Below, in pieces: positions 43,800-54,829 of a stretch of DNA of 64,000 bases. This stretch comes from Dasypus novemcinctus (Eukaryota; Chordata; Mammalia; Cingulata; Dasypodidae): contig NC_080680.1 of assembly GCF_030445035.2 (NCBI RefSeq), positions 93,377,157-93,441,156 on the forward strand, read 5' to 3'. A model generated the notes under the pieces. That model did not search any database. It saw only the letters and a program-made list of their open reading frames with translations, and was not told where the DNA came from. A program made the translations under genes and the position numbers. How positions within the stretch are numbered: the stretch's first letter is position 1; every line of letters begins with the position of its first letter.

Positions 43800-44235
43800 A
43801 ATGACAGCACTGTGCAGGGATAGGCAGAGCAGATAAAAGCATGGGTGTTAAAGGCAGGTTGTGGCTGGGTTTGAATTTGTGCTCTGCCACTCCCCACCAT
43901 GTGACCCTGGGCAAGTACTTCTTTTCTTTTCTTTTTTTTTAACAAGTCAATTTTATTAATACATATTAATAAAGCATATAATTCATCCAAAGTATACAAT
44001 CAATGGTATTTGGTATAATCACATAGTTGTGCATTCGTCCCTACAATCAGTATTGGAGCATTTTCATTATTTCAATAATAATAAACAAACAACAGATAAA
44101 CAAACAAAATTCTTCACCTCTCAATCTAAGTATTTCACCTCTCTGTGTTTCACTTTCCAAACATGCAACATGGGACTGATAATTCTACCTCCTTCAGGTG
44201 CTGTTGTGAGGAATAAGTGAGATTATCCTTATGAT
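43800..44235 (+). mobile_element. MIR SINE split by an L1 3' end
   Basis: Left half: GGGTTTGAATTTGTGCTCTG, ACCATGTGACCCTGGGCAAG. Right half: TTTCACCTCTCTGTGTTTCA and GCTGTTGTGAGGAATAAGTG. Together they make one MIR with the L1 at 43,922-44,126 between them. Confidence 0.85.
43922..44126 (-). mobile_element. 5'-truncated L1 3' end inserted in a MIR
   Basis: Starts with poly(T) and runs TTTTATTAATACATATTAAT, TTCATCCAAAGTATACAATC, ATAATCACATAGTTGTGCAT: reversed L1 3' end. The probable duplication is AAGTACTTC (43,913-43,921) and AAGTATTTC (44,127-44,135), one mismatch. Confidence 0.75.
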
Positions 44236-44264
44236 GATAGTAAGAACCAGCATTTATCAAGAGA

Positions 44265-44580
44265 CCAGATATTGTGCTCAGGGATTTGCATGCATCCCTT
44301 TTTTTGCTTTGAATTTGGGAATAATTTTAGATTTACAGAATATTTGCGAAGGCGGTACAGAGTTTCCATATGTCCTTTTCCCCTTCTCCCCTAATCTTAT
44401 TACCTTTCATATCCATAGCACACTTGTCAAAACTAAGCACAAAACATTTGTACAACACTATTAACTAGACTACAGACTTCATTTGGATTTCCTCAGTCTT
44501 TCCACTGATGATCTTTCTCTGTTCCACAATCCAGGGTCCCACGTTGCATTTAGTCATCATGTCTCCTTGGTCTCCCCCAA
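44265..44580 (-). mobile_element. Old L1/HAL1-like 3' end, reverse orientation
   Basis: TTTTAGATTTACAGAATATT, GTACAGAGTTTCCATATGTC and CACTTGTCAAAACTAAGCAC are in the usual order of an old reversed L1-type 3' end. A reversed MIR (GGAAACTGAGGCTTGAGGTA) follows to 44,740. Confidence 0.65.
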
Positions 44581-44740
44581 TCTTTACATGCATCTTCTCA
44601 CCCCTATTTTCAGTTAAGGAAACTGAGGCTTGAGGTAATGAAGTCACTGGCCAAGGTCACACAGACAGTAAGTGGTAGAATTGGAATTTGACCCCAGGTC
44701 TGCCTGACTTCAGAGCCCATGAATTTACCATTCATGAAGA

Positions 44741-46450
44741 AATTGCCCATAAGAAATCCAATGTTCCAAATCACATCAGCACACAGAGAATAAGGGGCTC
44801 AAAGGGGAAGAAAGACCAAAGCACAGAAAACTGACTTTACAGGGCTAGAATATTAACTCAGCATGATCTATTCAAACCACAGCTAAAGTCCAGGTAATCT
44901 GCTCAGTAAGGAAGAGACTCAAGCTGGTGAGTGGAAGTTAAGCAAAGGAATTGAGCTAAACTCTGACCTTGACACCAGCAGACAGGTTTCCCCAGGGAGC
45001 CAGACTAGATTGCCGGCTCCCTGGCAGCAAAGTCCATCGCAGAGCATCTGATGGAGGAGGGGGACATGAGGACGGGGCCAAAGACAGGACCACAGAATCA
45101 CCTAATGGCTGTTCCTGTGCAGCTTCTCCCACCCAGGGCATGCAGTGCAGCCGCTGCAATTGAACCAGCCACCACAATATTGGCCTTATTAATATCCATT
45201 GTAAATTGTCTCTGCTGGCCTGGCATTTTGTATGTTCAAGTTCCAAGGAGAGAGAAATGGGAAGGAGAGAGGGTGCCTAGTGTTGTGTTTCTTCAGGGGA
45301 AAAGAAGGGATCCAGATGGATCAGTTAGTCCAGTGCATGCAGAACTGAAGGAGGAAGCCCTAATCCTGCCTGGACCCCCAACTCCTGGGTGTCGGGCCCA
45401 GGTGTGGCAGCTACAACACAGGGCAGGACACAGAGCAGGTGCCGGGGACTAACTGCCTAGTGTGCGAGCCAGTGAATGAACCAGCTAATTTGCATGTACT
45501 CTAGTACCTGGCACAAAGCATTGCACCTTGTAGGGGCTCGTGCAATAACAAAGAAATAAGTCAGGTTTTATTAGATCTGCACCAACATGCAGGACTCTGC
45601 CTGGCACTTAGGAACTCTGCATGTCGGTTGACTCAGTGCGTGATCAGTGTCTAGTTCTCCACAGAGAGGTTTCTAGTCTGTGGACTGCAATCCTTTAGCT
45701 CCACAACGACTGAGAGCACAGAATCTTGGCTCGTCACTTAACCTCACCCATAAAATGGGGATGAAGATAGTGATAATGTTATTTACTTTAGAGATTTGGT
45801 ATGAGGATTAAGTGAGTCAAAACACACACACATATGCATTGTGTGTGTTTTAATCTATTCTGCTAGAACTTAGCCTGATTTTATAACTGAGGCTGACCCT
45901 GCCTCCTCTCTTCTCCAGTCCCAGTTCTGATTTAAATGCCTCTGTACATCTGATTAAGGGATTTACTCCCTTGTGTAATCTATTACACAATCTTTCCGTT
46001 AGCTACTATTAGCAAGCTGGGAGTTTAAAAAATAACACAGAAAGTCTTAGAGTGCATCACAAAGACTTTCTAAGGAAAAGTCTTGCTTCATGTTTCTGTT
46101 CCAATACACATGTTTGTAGGGGTTCTGGGTTGCAAGGTACAATGTATTTCTTACAGTAAGGCAAATTAAAATGTTTGAAAGCCACAGCTTCCAAAGGGAA
46201 GTTCCAAAGGTCTTCCTCAGCAGAGGAGAGGGTTGGCTGGCCCCCAGATGAGCCGAATCATCCACTTCTTCCTTCAGGCCTCTGTTACCAAAGCACCTCC
46301 CCTGGGAAGTCTCCTCCACCTTCCTCCAGTGCCCACACAGTGCTTGTATCTTCCGTTTGGTCAGAAAACGCATGGAGCAAAGCCTGACGGGAACTGCCCT
46401 GGTCCTTTAGCACATTTTAGCTCATGTAGTCCTTTCAGTCAGCCAATGGC
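44741..46450. other. Intergenic single-copy DNA
   Basis: No gene recognised. A 12-bp perfect inverted repeat (AAAACACACACA / TGTGTGTGTTTT) lies at 45,819-45,851. An L2-like end is suggested at 45,490-45,560. Confidence 0.45.
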
Positions 46451-46454
46451 AGTT

Positions 46455-46645
46455 TGGTTCTCAAACTGTGGCTCCATGATGAGCATCAGAATCACCACCA
46501 CATACTTCTTAGACGTGCAAATTCTCGGGCCCAACCCCAGACCTCTGCATCAGAACTCTAGGGAACAGCAATCTGGGTTTGACAAGGCCCTCCCGGTGAT
46601 TCCGATGCGATCTGAGGTTTGCAAACCACAGCCCTATGAGAGCAA
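46455..46645 (+). mobile_element. MER5A-type hAT DNA transposon remnant
   Basis: GGTTCTCAAACTGTGGCTCC, TGCAAATTCTCGGGCCCAAC, CCCAGACCTCTGCATCAGAA, AACAGCAATCTGGGTTTGAC and CGGTGATTCCGATGCGATCT run in MER5A order. Non-autonomous, no transposase. Confidence 0.9.
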
Positions 46646-46724
46646 AATCCCCCACATCACCCTGGGAGGAAATGACTGAGCCAGGATTCTAACCCTCCCA
46701 TCATACCGTAGTGTAATTCTTTAC

Positions 46725-46860
46725 GTTTCCTTCCCTCCCAGTAGACTCCGAGTTCTTCTGGGTAGGAACCAGGACTGCTGTGTTTCTGTTTTTCAGCTCT
46801 TGGTATGTAGCCTGGTATACAGTAGGGGCTCCATGCCCTCTGTTGGATAGATGAAAAGCA
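46725..46860 (+). mobile_element. L2 fragment
   Basis: AGTAGACTCCGAGTTCTTCT and GGTATACAGTAGGGGCTCCA fit an L2 3' end. Confidence 0.6.
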
Positions 46861-47089
46861 CCAGCATCAGCTGAGAATCAGCCCAGATGAATACTCTCAG
46901 CAGGTTCACATAGACAAGCTTGAGTTGGAAGAGTGGGTGCACACAGGCACGCGGAAGGCCCACTTCTTGATAGGAAAAGCTCCCTTCGGTCCCTCGTGTA
47001 AGTCGCAGCCCAGAGGTATGTCACACTGATCTTGACTTCACTTTTGAAGGGGTGTCTGTTCGAAGTGGGTGGGGGGTTGCCAGGGAATG

Positions 47090-47450
47090 GTTAACGGTTT
47101 GGTAAAGTTAAAAAGAATCCTCTATCGGATGTGAGACTTTCCAATAATGAGAAGTCATCACAATTAGACAAGGCACTAGATTTTTGTGCAGATTGCCAGC
47201 TGTCACTCTTCTTGACTAGCTCAGATCAAAGAAACGTATTTTATCCCCATAAGTTATTAGACATGACAGGGCCATTAAGTGGAGATATTGTCATAAGAAA
47301 TATGTTACTTGCTTTGAAAATAAACATCTCACCTTTGCTTCTTTTTCTTTGTGGAAAGCTGATAGAAATCAAACTATTTAACTTGGGCCTTTCCAACATG
47401 CTAGCATCCTGTCATCTTTTCCCCCAATCAGATCTAGGATTTTAGCTGCA
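47090..47450. promoter_or_regulatory. Single-copy block, possible conserved element
   Basis: Non-repeat block with CACAATTAGACAAGGCAC (47,159 on), GATTGCCAGCTGTCACTC and GAAAATAAACATC. It contains a 104-codon open frame (47,131-47,445) without a recognisable domain. Regulatory role is a weak inference from texture. Confidence 0.25.
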
Positions 47451-47779
47451 GTCACTCTAGTCCCTCCTTCTCCCTCTCGTTCCTGAATATCTGGACAAGT
47501 TGGAACTATGGGACTGAGGTGCTGGACAGAGATGTCTGTTAGCTGTAGACCATGCTTGCTCCCACCCTTTATAACAAAACTTGCTGGTTGTCCCAAAGTT
47601 CTGCTTGCTCTGAAAGGAGCCCATGCTCAGATTATCTTTCCAAGAGTTTAGTCTTAGCCTTTCTTCATCTCTAACCTGTAACCAAAAGAGCCCACTCTTC
47701 ATTTCTACAAGTAGCAGCACCTTGTCTGGACTGAAAATGGGGCTTGACTTGGTGCTTCTGCCCACTTGGTAAGCCTGAA

Positions 47780-48085
47780 CTCACCAAGTTCGTCCTGCCC
47801 CAGTACCTTTGCACCTGCCTAGAACGTTCTTACCCCAAGATGCCCACGTTGTTCTCTCTCTCACCTCGTTTAGATCTTGGTTAAGTGCTGCTTCTTCAGA
47901 CAGCCCTTCCCTGGGCTCTTGACCTGAAACATCCCCCCTTCCCACCCAGCTTTTCCTATTCTCTTATTCTGCTAATCTATCAAGAGCTGGCATTATCTTG
48001 TTTTGTTTACTTATTTATTGACAACATGCCCTAGACTCCACGAAGGCAGGCAATCTGACTCATTCTTGTTAGAACAAGGGCCTAG
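47780..48085 (+). mobile_element. L2 LINE 3' end
   Basis: ACCTGCCTAGAACGTTCTTA, CTTCAGACAGCCCTTCCCTG, CTAGACTCCACGAAGGCAGG and ACAAGGGCCTAGCACAGAGA in order. Confidence 0.85.
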
Positions 48086-48705
48086 CACAGAGAGGTGTTT
48101 TTTTGTTTGTTTGTTTGTTTGTTTTTGAGGGGAAATTCATGCAACATGAAATTAACCATTTTAAAGTGAACAATTCAATGGCAGTTAGTATAGTCACAAT
48201 GTTGAACAACCATCACCACTATTTAGTTCCAAAACACTTTCATCACCTCGAAAGGAAACCCTGTATCATTAAGACATCACTCCCCATTTTCCCTACCCCG
48301 ACCCCAGTCCCTAGTAACCACTAATCTGCTTTCTGACTCTATAGATTTATCTATTTTGGACATTACATAGAATGGTGTCATACAATATGTGACCTTCTGT
48401 GCCTGACTTCTTTCACTTAGCATAATGTTTTCAAGGTTCATCCATGTTGTAGAATGTATCAATACTTCATTTCTTTTTATGGTTGAATAATAATCCATTG
48501 CATGGTTTTTCCATATTTTGTTTTTCCATTCATCCACTGGTGAACATTTGTGTTGTTTTCACCTTTTGGCTACTGCAAATAGTGCTGTTATGAACACTCA
48601 TGTACAAATATTTGTTGGAATACCTGTTTTCAATTCTTAGGAATGGAATTGCTAATTATATGGTAATTCTACATTGACACATAGAGGCTTTAATATTTAT
48701 GTCAT
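48086..48705 (-). mobile_element. Old L1 (L1M-type) 3'UTR, reverse orientation
   Basis: Begins with a (TTTG)n run, then ATTAACCATTTTAAAGTGAA, TCACTTAGCATAATGTTTTC, AGGTTCATCCATGTTGTAGA, TCCATTCATCCACTGGTGAA and AGGAATGGAATTGCTAATTA. These are the well-known ordered phrases of reversed L1M 3' ends. Confidence 0.92.
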
Positions 48706-48904
48706 GAGCAAGTGAGTGAAAGAAAGAATGAATGAAAAACCCAGGTCTTTCCAATTCCCAGGCTTCCTCTACTCTGCCGAACTATGTCTCTGAGGAAGGA
48801 AGGGGGCTGAATGATCCTGGACATTCTGAGGTCTAATCCACCTCTGGACAGTGCTATGCATGACTGGCACATAATTGGTGCTCAGTAAAAATTGAGGCAT
48901 CTGT

Positions 48905-49349
48905 AAGTAATCCTGTAGTGCCCATCTTTTTGGTTTTTTTTTAGAGGACTAAAGTCCAAAGTTAAAATAAACTTAAATTTCTATATAGTTAGAAATACGA
49001 TATAGAATACAGAGAGGTACTCCATGTTCCTGGGACCATCATTTCATGATGTCTGAATATCCATGTCTAGTTCAGTGGTAGATTTACCCAGCAGCAGAAG
49101 AAGTCATGGGAAGTTCAGTTATTTCATGGATGTACTGAGGGGAAGTTCATTGTTCTCATCCTACAGGCAGGATTCATCCTCAGGTCTCTCCCACCAAGAT
49201 CTCCAGTCTCACTGGATGTGCAAAGCATCTTAATTCATCCCTTATCATCCATGTTATTCTATAGATGTCTATCATGATAGAGCCCTTGCCCTGCACATCA
49301 ACATGAGTAACATAGATGGTGTCTTTCCACAATGCCAGTTGTCCCCTTT
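48905..49349. other. Unassigned sequence left of the DAS SINE
   Basis: Not recognised as a known repeat. It continues on the other side of the SINE insertion at 49,363-50,011 and up to about 50,830. Its even, moderately AT-rich texture and degraded minus-strand open frames would fit the internal part of an old retroelement, but I cannot name one. Confidence 0.3.
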
Positions 49350-49362
49350 CCACATTTGGGAA

Positions 49363-50011
49363 TGCCCCTGCCCCTTCCTCTTCCCTGCTATTTATGCTCT
49401 CTGTTGCCATTTGCTGTGTGATCTTCTGTATCTATTTTTCTTTTTTCTCTTTGTCTTCTCTTCTTGTCTTTCTCTCTAGGATTCACCGATTCGATCCTGG
49501 GAACCTCTGATGTGGAGAGAGGTTCCCTGTCAATTGTGCCACCTCAGTTCCTGGCATCCGCTGCACTTCACCTTGACTCTCCTCTTCATCTCTCTTTTGT
49601 TGCATCATCATCTTGCTGCATGACTCACTTGCGCAGGCACTGGCTCACTGCGCAGGCCCTCAGCTCGTTATGCGGGCACTGGCTCACCATGCAGGCACTC
49701 ACGTGGTCACTCTGCTCACGGTGCAGGCACTGGTTTACCATGCGGGCACTAGCTCACCGTGCAGGCACTCACACAGGCACTCTGCTCACTGTGCGGGCAC
49801 TCAGCTCGCCATATGGGCACTTGCATGGGCACTTGGCTCACTATGTGGGCACTTGGGTTGCCGTGTGGGTACTTGGCTCACCACATAGGCACCGGCTCAC
49901 CACACAGGCAAACTTTCTCTTCTTCTTTTTCACCAGGAGGCCCCAGAGTTCCAACCTGGGTCCTTCCATATGGTAGGCAGAGTCCTTATCACTTGAGCCA
50001 CATCCACTTCC
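49363..50011 (-). mobile_element. DAS-type SINE expanded by an internal minisatellite
   Basis: In reverse orientation: head GAAGTGGATGTGGCTCAAGT at about 50,010-49,991, a body of tandem units (49,618-49,915), then GATGATGCAACAAAAGAGAG and a second tRNA-like head, and the 3' phrase CACACAGCAAATGGCAACAG near 49,420. The duplication CCACATTTGGGAA / CCACACTTGGGAA (49,350-49,362 and 50,012-50,024, one mismatch) shows the whole 649 bp was one insertion. Confidence 0.88.
49618..49915. repeat. Minisatellite of about 19-22-bp units inside a SINE
   Basis: Some fourteen degenerate units of the form GGCTCACCATGCGGGCACT, varying at the middle CCATG/CTGCG/CCGTG positions. The units make open frames on all plus frames (Ala-His-Thr rich); these are not genes. 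Confidence 0.9.
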
Positions 50012-50024
50012 CCACACTTGGGAA

Positions 50025-50830
50025 CTTTAAATTTTCGAATCGTGTTTTTAATATGAAATTGTTTATGACTCCCACCAGGAAGTAGTCAACAGGTACTTTT
50101 GGGTGCTTGAGTCTAGAGTTAAGCAGATCACTCATTGTTCAGCCCATTGGGAACTTTTTCCACCATACCATAGGTGGTTTAATGTCTTTCTGAAGCTAGG
50201 TAAACAGCAGCTGCTGCCCAAATGGCTTCACCTTGGCTTATCCATTGGTGTACCAGCATTTGGTTGTCATCTTTGATTCATGACCCTCTGGATTCCAATG
50301 CGGGGAGTGAGGGCCTTCATCTCATATTGCAACAGAATCATTGTTGAAGGTTGCTTCTGCCACCACTTCATGCAAGCATGCTATTCCTTGGAGGCCCAGG
50401 CAAACACAATCTTTAATTTACTATTTCTACTTGACAATACTCTGTCACTAAGCACAGCCTGGATAAGTGTTCTCATTACGTAGGACTCAGGATATGATGG
50501 GGATTTCTAGACCCTAGGGGATCTGTCAGCTCTAGGTAATCATTATCCTTTCCATTTCCACCAAGACCAATTGGACATAAGAACTTGCCTTTTGAAGGGC
50601 TAGTTCTGGGTTGTGTCTGGGAAGTTTGTGGCCTACAAGCATAGAGCTCTTCTTTCCATATGACCCACTATAGAGATGCAAGAAGGAGACCAACATGTGG
50701 AATATGCTGGCACCAATATATAAATAGCCTAAAAATGTAGTGATCATATTTGTGCATGTATTTTGTCCACATCATTGATTATTAACTCCAGATAAATTAT
50801 GTAAGAGGAAATGATTATGTCAAAAAGAAT
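50025..50830. other. Unassigned sequence right of the DAS SINE
   Basis: Probable continuation of the element at 48.9-49.35 kb. No gene or named repeat recognised; minus-strand frames up to 71 codons are degraded. Confidence 0.3.
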
Positions 50831-50840
50831 GGATTTTTTA

Positions 50841-51249
50841 GGAGGTGGACTTGGCCCAGTGGTTAGGGCATCTGTCTACCACATGGGAGGTCCACGGTTC
50901 AAACCCCAGGCCTCCTCGACCCGTGTGGAACTGGCCCATGCGCAGTGCTGATGCGTGAAAGGAGTGCCCTGCCACGCAGGGATGTCCCCGCGTAGGGGAA
51001 CCCCATGCGCAAGAGTGCACCCCAGAAGGAGAGCCGCCCAGCGTGAAAGAAAGTGCAGCCTGCCCAGGAACGGCGCCGCACACATGGAGAGACACAGCAA
51101 GATGATGCAATAAAAAGAAACACAGATTCCCATGCCGCTGACAACAGAAGCGGACAAAGAAGACGCAGTAAATAGACACAGAGAACAGACAACTGGGGTG
51201 GGGGGGAGGAAGGGGAGATAAATAAATAAATAAATCTTAAAAAAAAAAG
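50841..51249 (+). mobile_element. DAS-type SINE (long form)
   Basis: Head GGACTTGGCCCAGTGGTTAG, B box GGTTCAAACCCC, body CAGCAAGATGATGCAATAAA and end CGGACAAAGAAGACGCAGTA, (AAAT)n and poly(A). An imperfect duplication ATGGATTTTTTA (50,829-50,840) and GTGGATTTTTAA (51,249-51,260) flanks it. Confidence 0.92.
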
Positions 51250-51261
51250 TGGATTTTTAAA

Positions 51262-51345
51262 TTTTGGGGGGGGGCAGGGATTGAACATGGGACCTCGTAG
51301 ATAGGAAGCAGGCACTCAACCACTGAGCTACACGCGCTCCCCTAA
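51262..51345 (-). mobile_element. Short DAS-type (tRNA-like) SINE
   Basis: Reverse strand: GCGTGTAGCTCAGTGGTTGA and a GGTCCCATGTTCAATCCC B-box region. It lies about 12 bp from the long DAS copy and in the opposite orientation. Poly(T)-less left end with a G9 run. Confidence 0.85.
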
Positions 51346-52384
51346 AGTTTTTTTTTTGGGTCACATATGCAAAACTCCTTCCTGAAAAGTTTACAAAAAT
51401 GTCATCCCTATTTTTAGGATGTCTGGGCTCAGTTTAGATTATTCTGACTGGTGGCTGATTACCTCCTGTCTGCGGAGACTGTCTTTCGCAGACCCTTCTA
51501 CCATTGTCTCTAGTGAGGTAGAGGTAGCTAGGATGCTTTTTACCCAGGCTGTTTTTCCCATCTCTGGGGCTCATTTCCCCACCTGTATGATGCACTCCAG
51601 TCAATGTGTGCTTGGTGGGGTTCCAGGTCTTTCTTCTCTTGGACACTGACCCCCACTTGCGCTCAGGACATACCCCAGACATTTGACACCTCTTTACCTT
51701 GGGGCCTTAGGAAGTAGCTGCCTGAAAATGAGGCTAAATCAGTTCTTCCAAAGAAAATGCCCATGTCTGTGCAGCCCTGGCCTTGTCTTTCTAGAGAGAT
51801 GTGTCAGAATGTGTTGTATTTGGCGGCAAATGAAGGCTGAGTGATGTGTTACTGCTATTAGCCGTTATTGGTATGGGGCCATAGGTGTACACAGTACATT
51901 ACAATGGCAGAGGGCAACATTTCTGCCTCAAGGGCCATCCTGCCTCAGCTGCTGATGGAAATGGGTGTGCATGGGAACCAAATAGACTTGCACAAGCTGA
52001 CAAGGTCTGACTGGCTGAAAGCATGATTCAGGAGAAGGGAAAGGAGGATTTCCCAAGGGCCTCCATGTGCCCAGTGTCATACAGACATCTGCTGAAGAGT
52101 CCTAGGATTTAGGGATTTTTATCTGCATTTTCAAGGAAAGGGAAGTGAGGATTCAAGTTTAGACTGGATGCGCTTTCTCCCGCATTTCCTCCGCTTTTCC
52201 CAGCCGTGTGGAGGGCTGCGGTATCACTGTGAATCCTTTACCTGGTTCAGGATCACAGGAGATGGCAGAATGGGCAATGGTGAGGGAGAGGGGGCTAGGA
52301 AGAAAGGCCTGGAATGTTTCTAGTGAATTAGAAGGAAAAAAGGGATGCTGTGGTTTTTACCCTAGAGTCCTGCTAACCCAGGAA
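51346..52384. other. Intergenic, no feature recognised
   Basis: No gene or repeat family identified with confidence. Open frames below 85 codons without known domains. Confidence 0.4.
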
Positions 52385-52755
52385 CCTGGGCTGAGTCTTT
52401 TCTCTCTCAGTTTTCTCCTCTGTAAAATAGGATAACAATAACTTCCCTCCTGGTGGTCGATGTGAGGATTAAATAAAACAATGCACAGTGCCCGGCACCT
52501 TAAGAGGTGCTCAGCGATTGCTTGTCCACCACCAGAAAGAGCTGAGGAAGGACAAGGGGTGGGGGAAGTGTGTGGATACTGTCCTCTATCCACAAGTCAT
52601 TTAACAACTCAGTGACTCATTTTTCTCCTCTGTAAAAGGATGATCAAATAGCTTCCTCACAGGGTGGATGTGAAGACGAATGTGTTTTTACAGCTCAAGC
52701 ACTCAGATCAGTGCCTGGCACAGGGTAAGCCCTCAGTGTATCTCTGCTAATACTA
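52385..52755 (+). mobile_element. Two tandem-oriented MIR SINEs
   Basis: First: CAGTTTTCTCCTCTGTAAAA and CAGTGCCCGGCACCTTAAGA. Second from about 52,570: CATTTTTCTCCTCTGTAAAA and CAGTGCCTGGCACAGGGTAA. Confidence 0.88.
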
Positions 52756-52858
52756 CTTCATCCCTCTTGACTTTAGCTTGGGCCAGGCAGTCCCACAGAA
52801 TGAATCAGCCATTTGTTAGGGGAGTGGAGATAAGTAAAGGGCACAGTGAGGAATGTTT

Positions 52859-53207
52859 GTTTTTTTTTTAAAGACTTATTTTTTTTTTTTCTGTATCCCA
52901 TCCCCCCACCCCACCCCCACTCCGCCCCTTGGTTGTCTCCTCTGCTCATTGTTTGCTGTCCTTCTCTGGAAGGCCTGGGGAAGCCGACTCTGGACTTCCC
53001 ATGTGGGAAGGGTGTGCCCAAAGGGCTGGAGTCACACCCTGCTCCCCGCGGGCTGTGGGGTCTGCTGGCTTGTGGCATCTGCTTGTTGTGGCAGGGGTGG
53101 AATCTAGCTCACTGCAGTGGAGGCGCCTGCTCTTCTTCTTTTAGGAGGCACGGAGACCTCCCATGTGGTAGGCGGGCACCCAATGGGTTGAGCGGCATGC
53201 GCTTCCC
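52859..53207 (-). mobile_element. DAS-type SINE, reverse orientation
   Basis: Reverse-strand head at about 53,205-53,130 (GCATGCCGCTCAACCCATTG) and the reversed TCTGCTCATTGTTTGCTGTC tail phrase near 52,940; poly(T) at 52,859-52,891. Duplication AGTGAGGAATGTTT / AGTAAGGAATGTTT (52,845-52,858 and 53,208-53,221), one mismatch. Confidence 0.9.
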
Positions 53208-53221
53208 AGTAAGGAATGTTT

Positions 53222-53690
53222 TGATTCCCTAGCAAGGAGGGGAAGGATGTTTTGGCTCTTGAGTCCCAGTGTCTTCTCTCCTATCTCTGGAGTCTGGGCA
53301 CATGGGGATTTAGACTGAAGACTGACATCACCCATTCTTGAGATAAGAGTTGCATTAGGAATCTGGCCTGCTTGTGGGACATGAATAAATGGTGAGCTAC
53401 CATCATGGGAGAGCAGAAAGAACCCTGAATGGGGGATCTCCCTAGCTGTGAGATGGAGATAATAATCTCTAACTATACCGAGATGCTTGGGTTAATGAGC
53501 TTGAACTCTGATTTTATATATTGTAGATCCATGCATATTTATACACCCACTGTAGGTAATACGACATAGACTTATTTATTGGTAACATTCAGGCAGAGGA
53601 GGACAGGAGGAGTGGGCATGTATTGAGCCTTTGCACATGCTCTTCCCCTGCATGGACTCCCCCATCTCCTCGCCCTCCCCTCACTCTTTT
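53222..53690. other. Intergenic, no feature recognised
   Basis: No gene or confident repeat. A MIR-like patch lies near 53,440-53,480. Confidence 0.35.
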
Positions 53691-53694
53691 CTTT

Positions 53695-54240
53695 TTCAAT
53701 TAACAAATATATATTGAGCTCCAACTATATGCCAGGCACTGTGGTGTGGGCTGAGTCCTTGCCTTCTGGAGCTTATCCTCAAACAACAAGGCAGGTACTA
53801 TCTGCAGGCCAGATTCCACACCAGCTTCCCCTCGGCTGGAAGAGAAACCCAAAAACTTTCTTTGGTGTCTTGATGAAATCTGAAAACAAACACGTAGGCA
53901 CATTGTTTCTTTCCACGCTTCAGCTAGATAACTTCTCCTCCTCAGTAGGGTGTCTGCTTAAACCTCACATTTTCTAGAAGATGTTACTGGCTGCCCCCGG
54001 TCAGTAATCAGTTCCACCTGTTAGGTGTTTCATGAACATCCTGGACTTCTCCCGCATCCAACGCATCACGATTTACAATTATTGTGATTTTTTTTCCTAT
54101 CATTTAATATCATTCTCCCCACTAGACTGAAAACTCCCTGAGAGCAGGGATCATGTCTTCTTTTTTTTTCCCACTTCCATATCCCTCAGCTCCTATCTCA
54201 TAGCAACCGGTAGGCCCTTTCTAAAAAGTTATTGAGTGAA
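53695..54240 (+). mobile_element. Ancient repeat fragment and L2 3' end
   Basis: ATATTGAGCTCCAACTATAT and GCCAGGCACTGTGGTGTGGG near 53,711-53,750 are old repeat text. From about 53,990 an L2 end is visible: GACTGAAAACTCCCTGAGAG, GCAGGGATCATGTCTTC, AGTTATTGAGTGAAGAAATG. Confidence 0.6.
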
Positions 54241-54829
54241 GAAATGGGAAGAAAAGAAAGCTTTCTGAGGGCAATGATTTAAAATAAAAGAACACACACA
54301 AGAAAAACATTTTTTTCTCTTGAGAGGAAGTAGCGGAGAGGAGCTGAGAGGAGTGAGCAGAGCTTTCGCAAATTAGGCTGTGCTGAGTCTTCAGGGCCAG
54401 CCCAAAAAGAGGGATAATTATTTCTCTCATCCGCTCCTTGTTACTGGTGCTGAAGCCAGCTGAATGTGGGCTTTGCTGGGCCCCCTGCCTGAGAGAGTGG
54501 AGCCCCTGAGGGTCTCTCCACAGGAAGCTGGGCCTGCTGTCTGCCAGGTCTGTACTTCTGTACTCTTGTCTGGCTCCTCCCCCACATTCCATTTGAAAAC
54601 ATCTCCCGTCTACCTTTGTTTTCTGGAAAGTGCCTCATTTCCCCTGGGGATGCCCAGGACCCTGTCTGTCTCTACTCAGGGCATGAAGACCTTCGACTGG
54701 ACTTGCCAGCAGGCCCCGGCTAGGCCCCGCTGCCCCCAAACTGCCAGACCCCAGTGTGGCCTTATCTTCTTTCCTTAGAGTCTATGCTGGGCTGGGTGGG
54801 ATCCGGCAACAATTCCCACCGAACTCCCA

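Noticed and set aside
49464..49976. 170-codon frame with repeated Ala-His-Thr motifs, and the tandem array as a possible CRISPR or coding repeat
   Set aside because: The units are a contiguous degenerate minisatellite inside a SINE, without unique spacers and in a mammalian genome.
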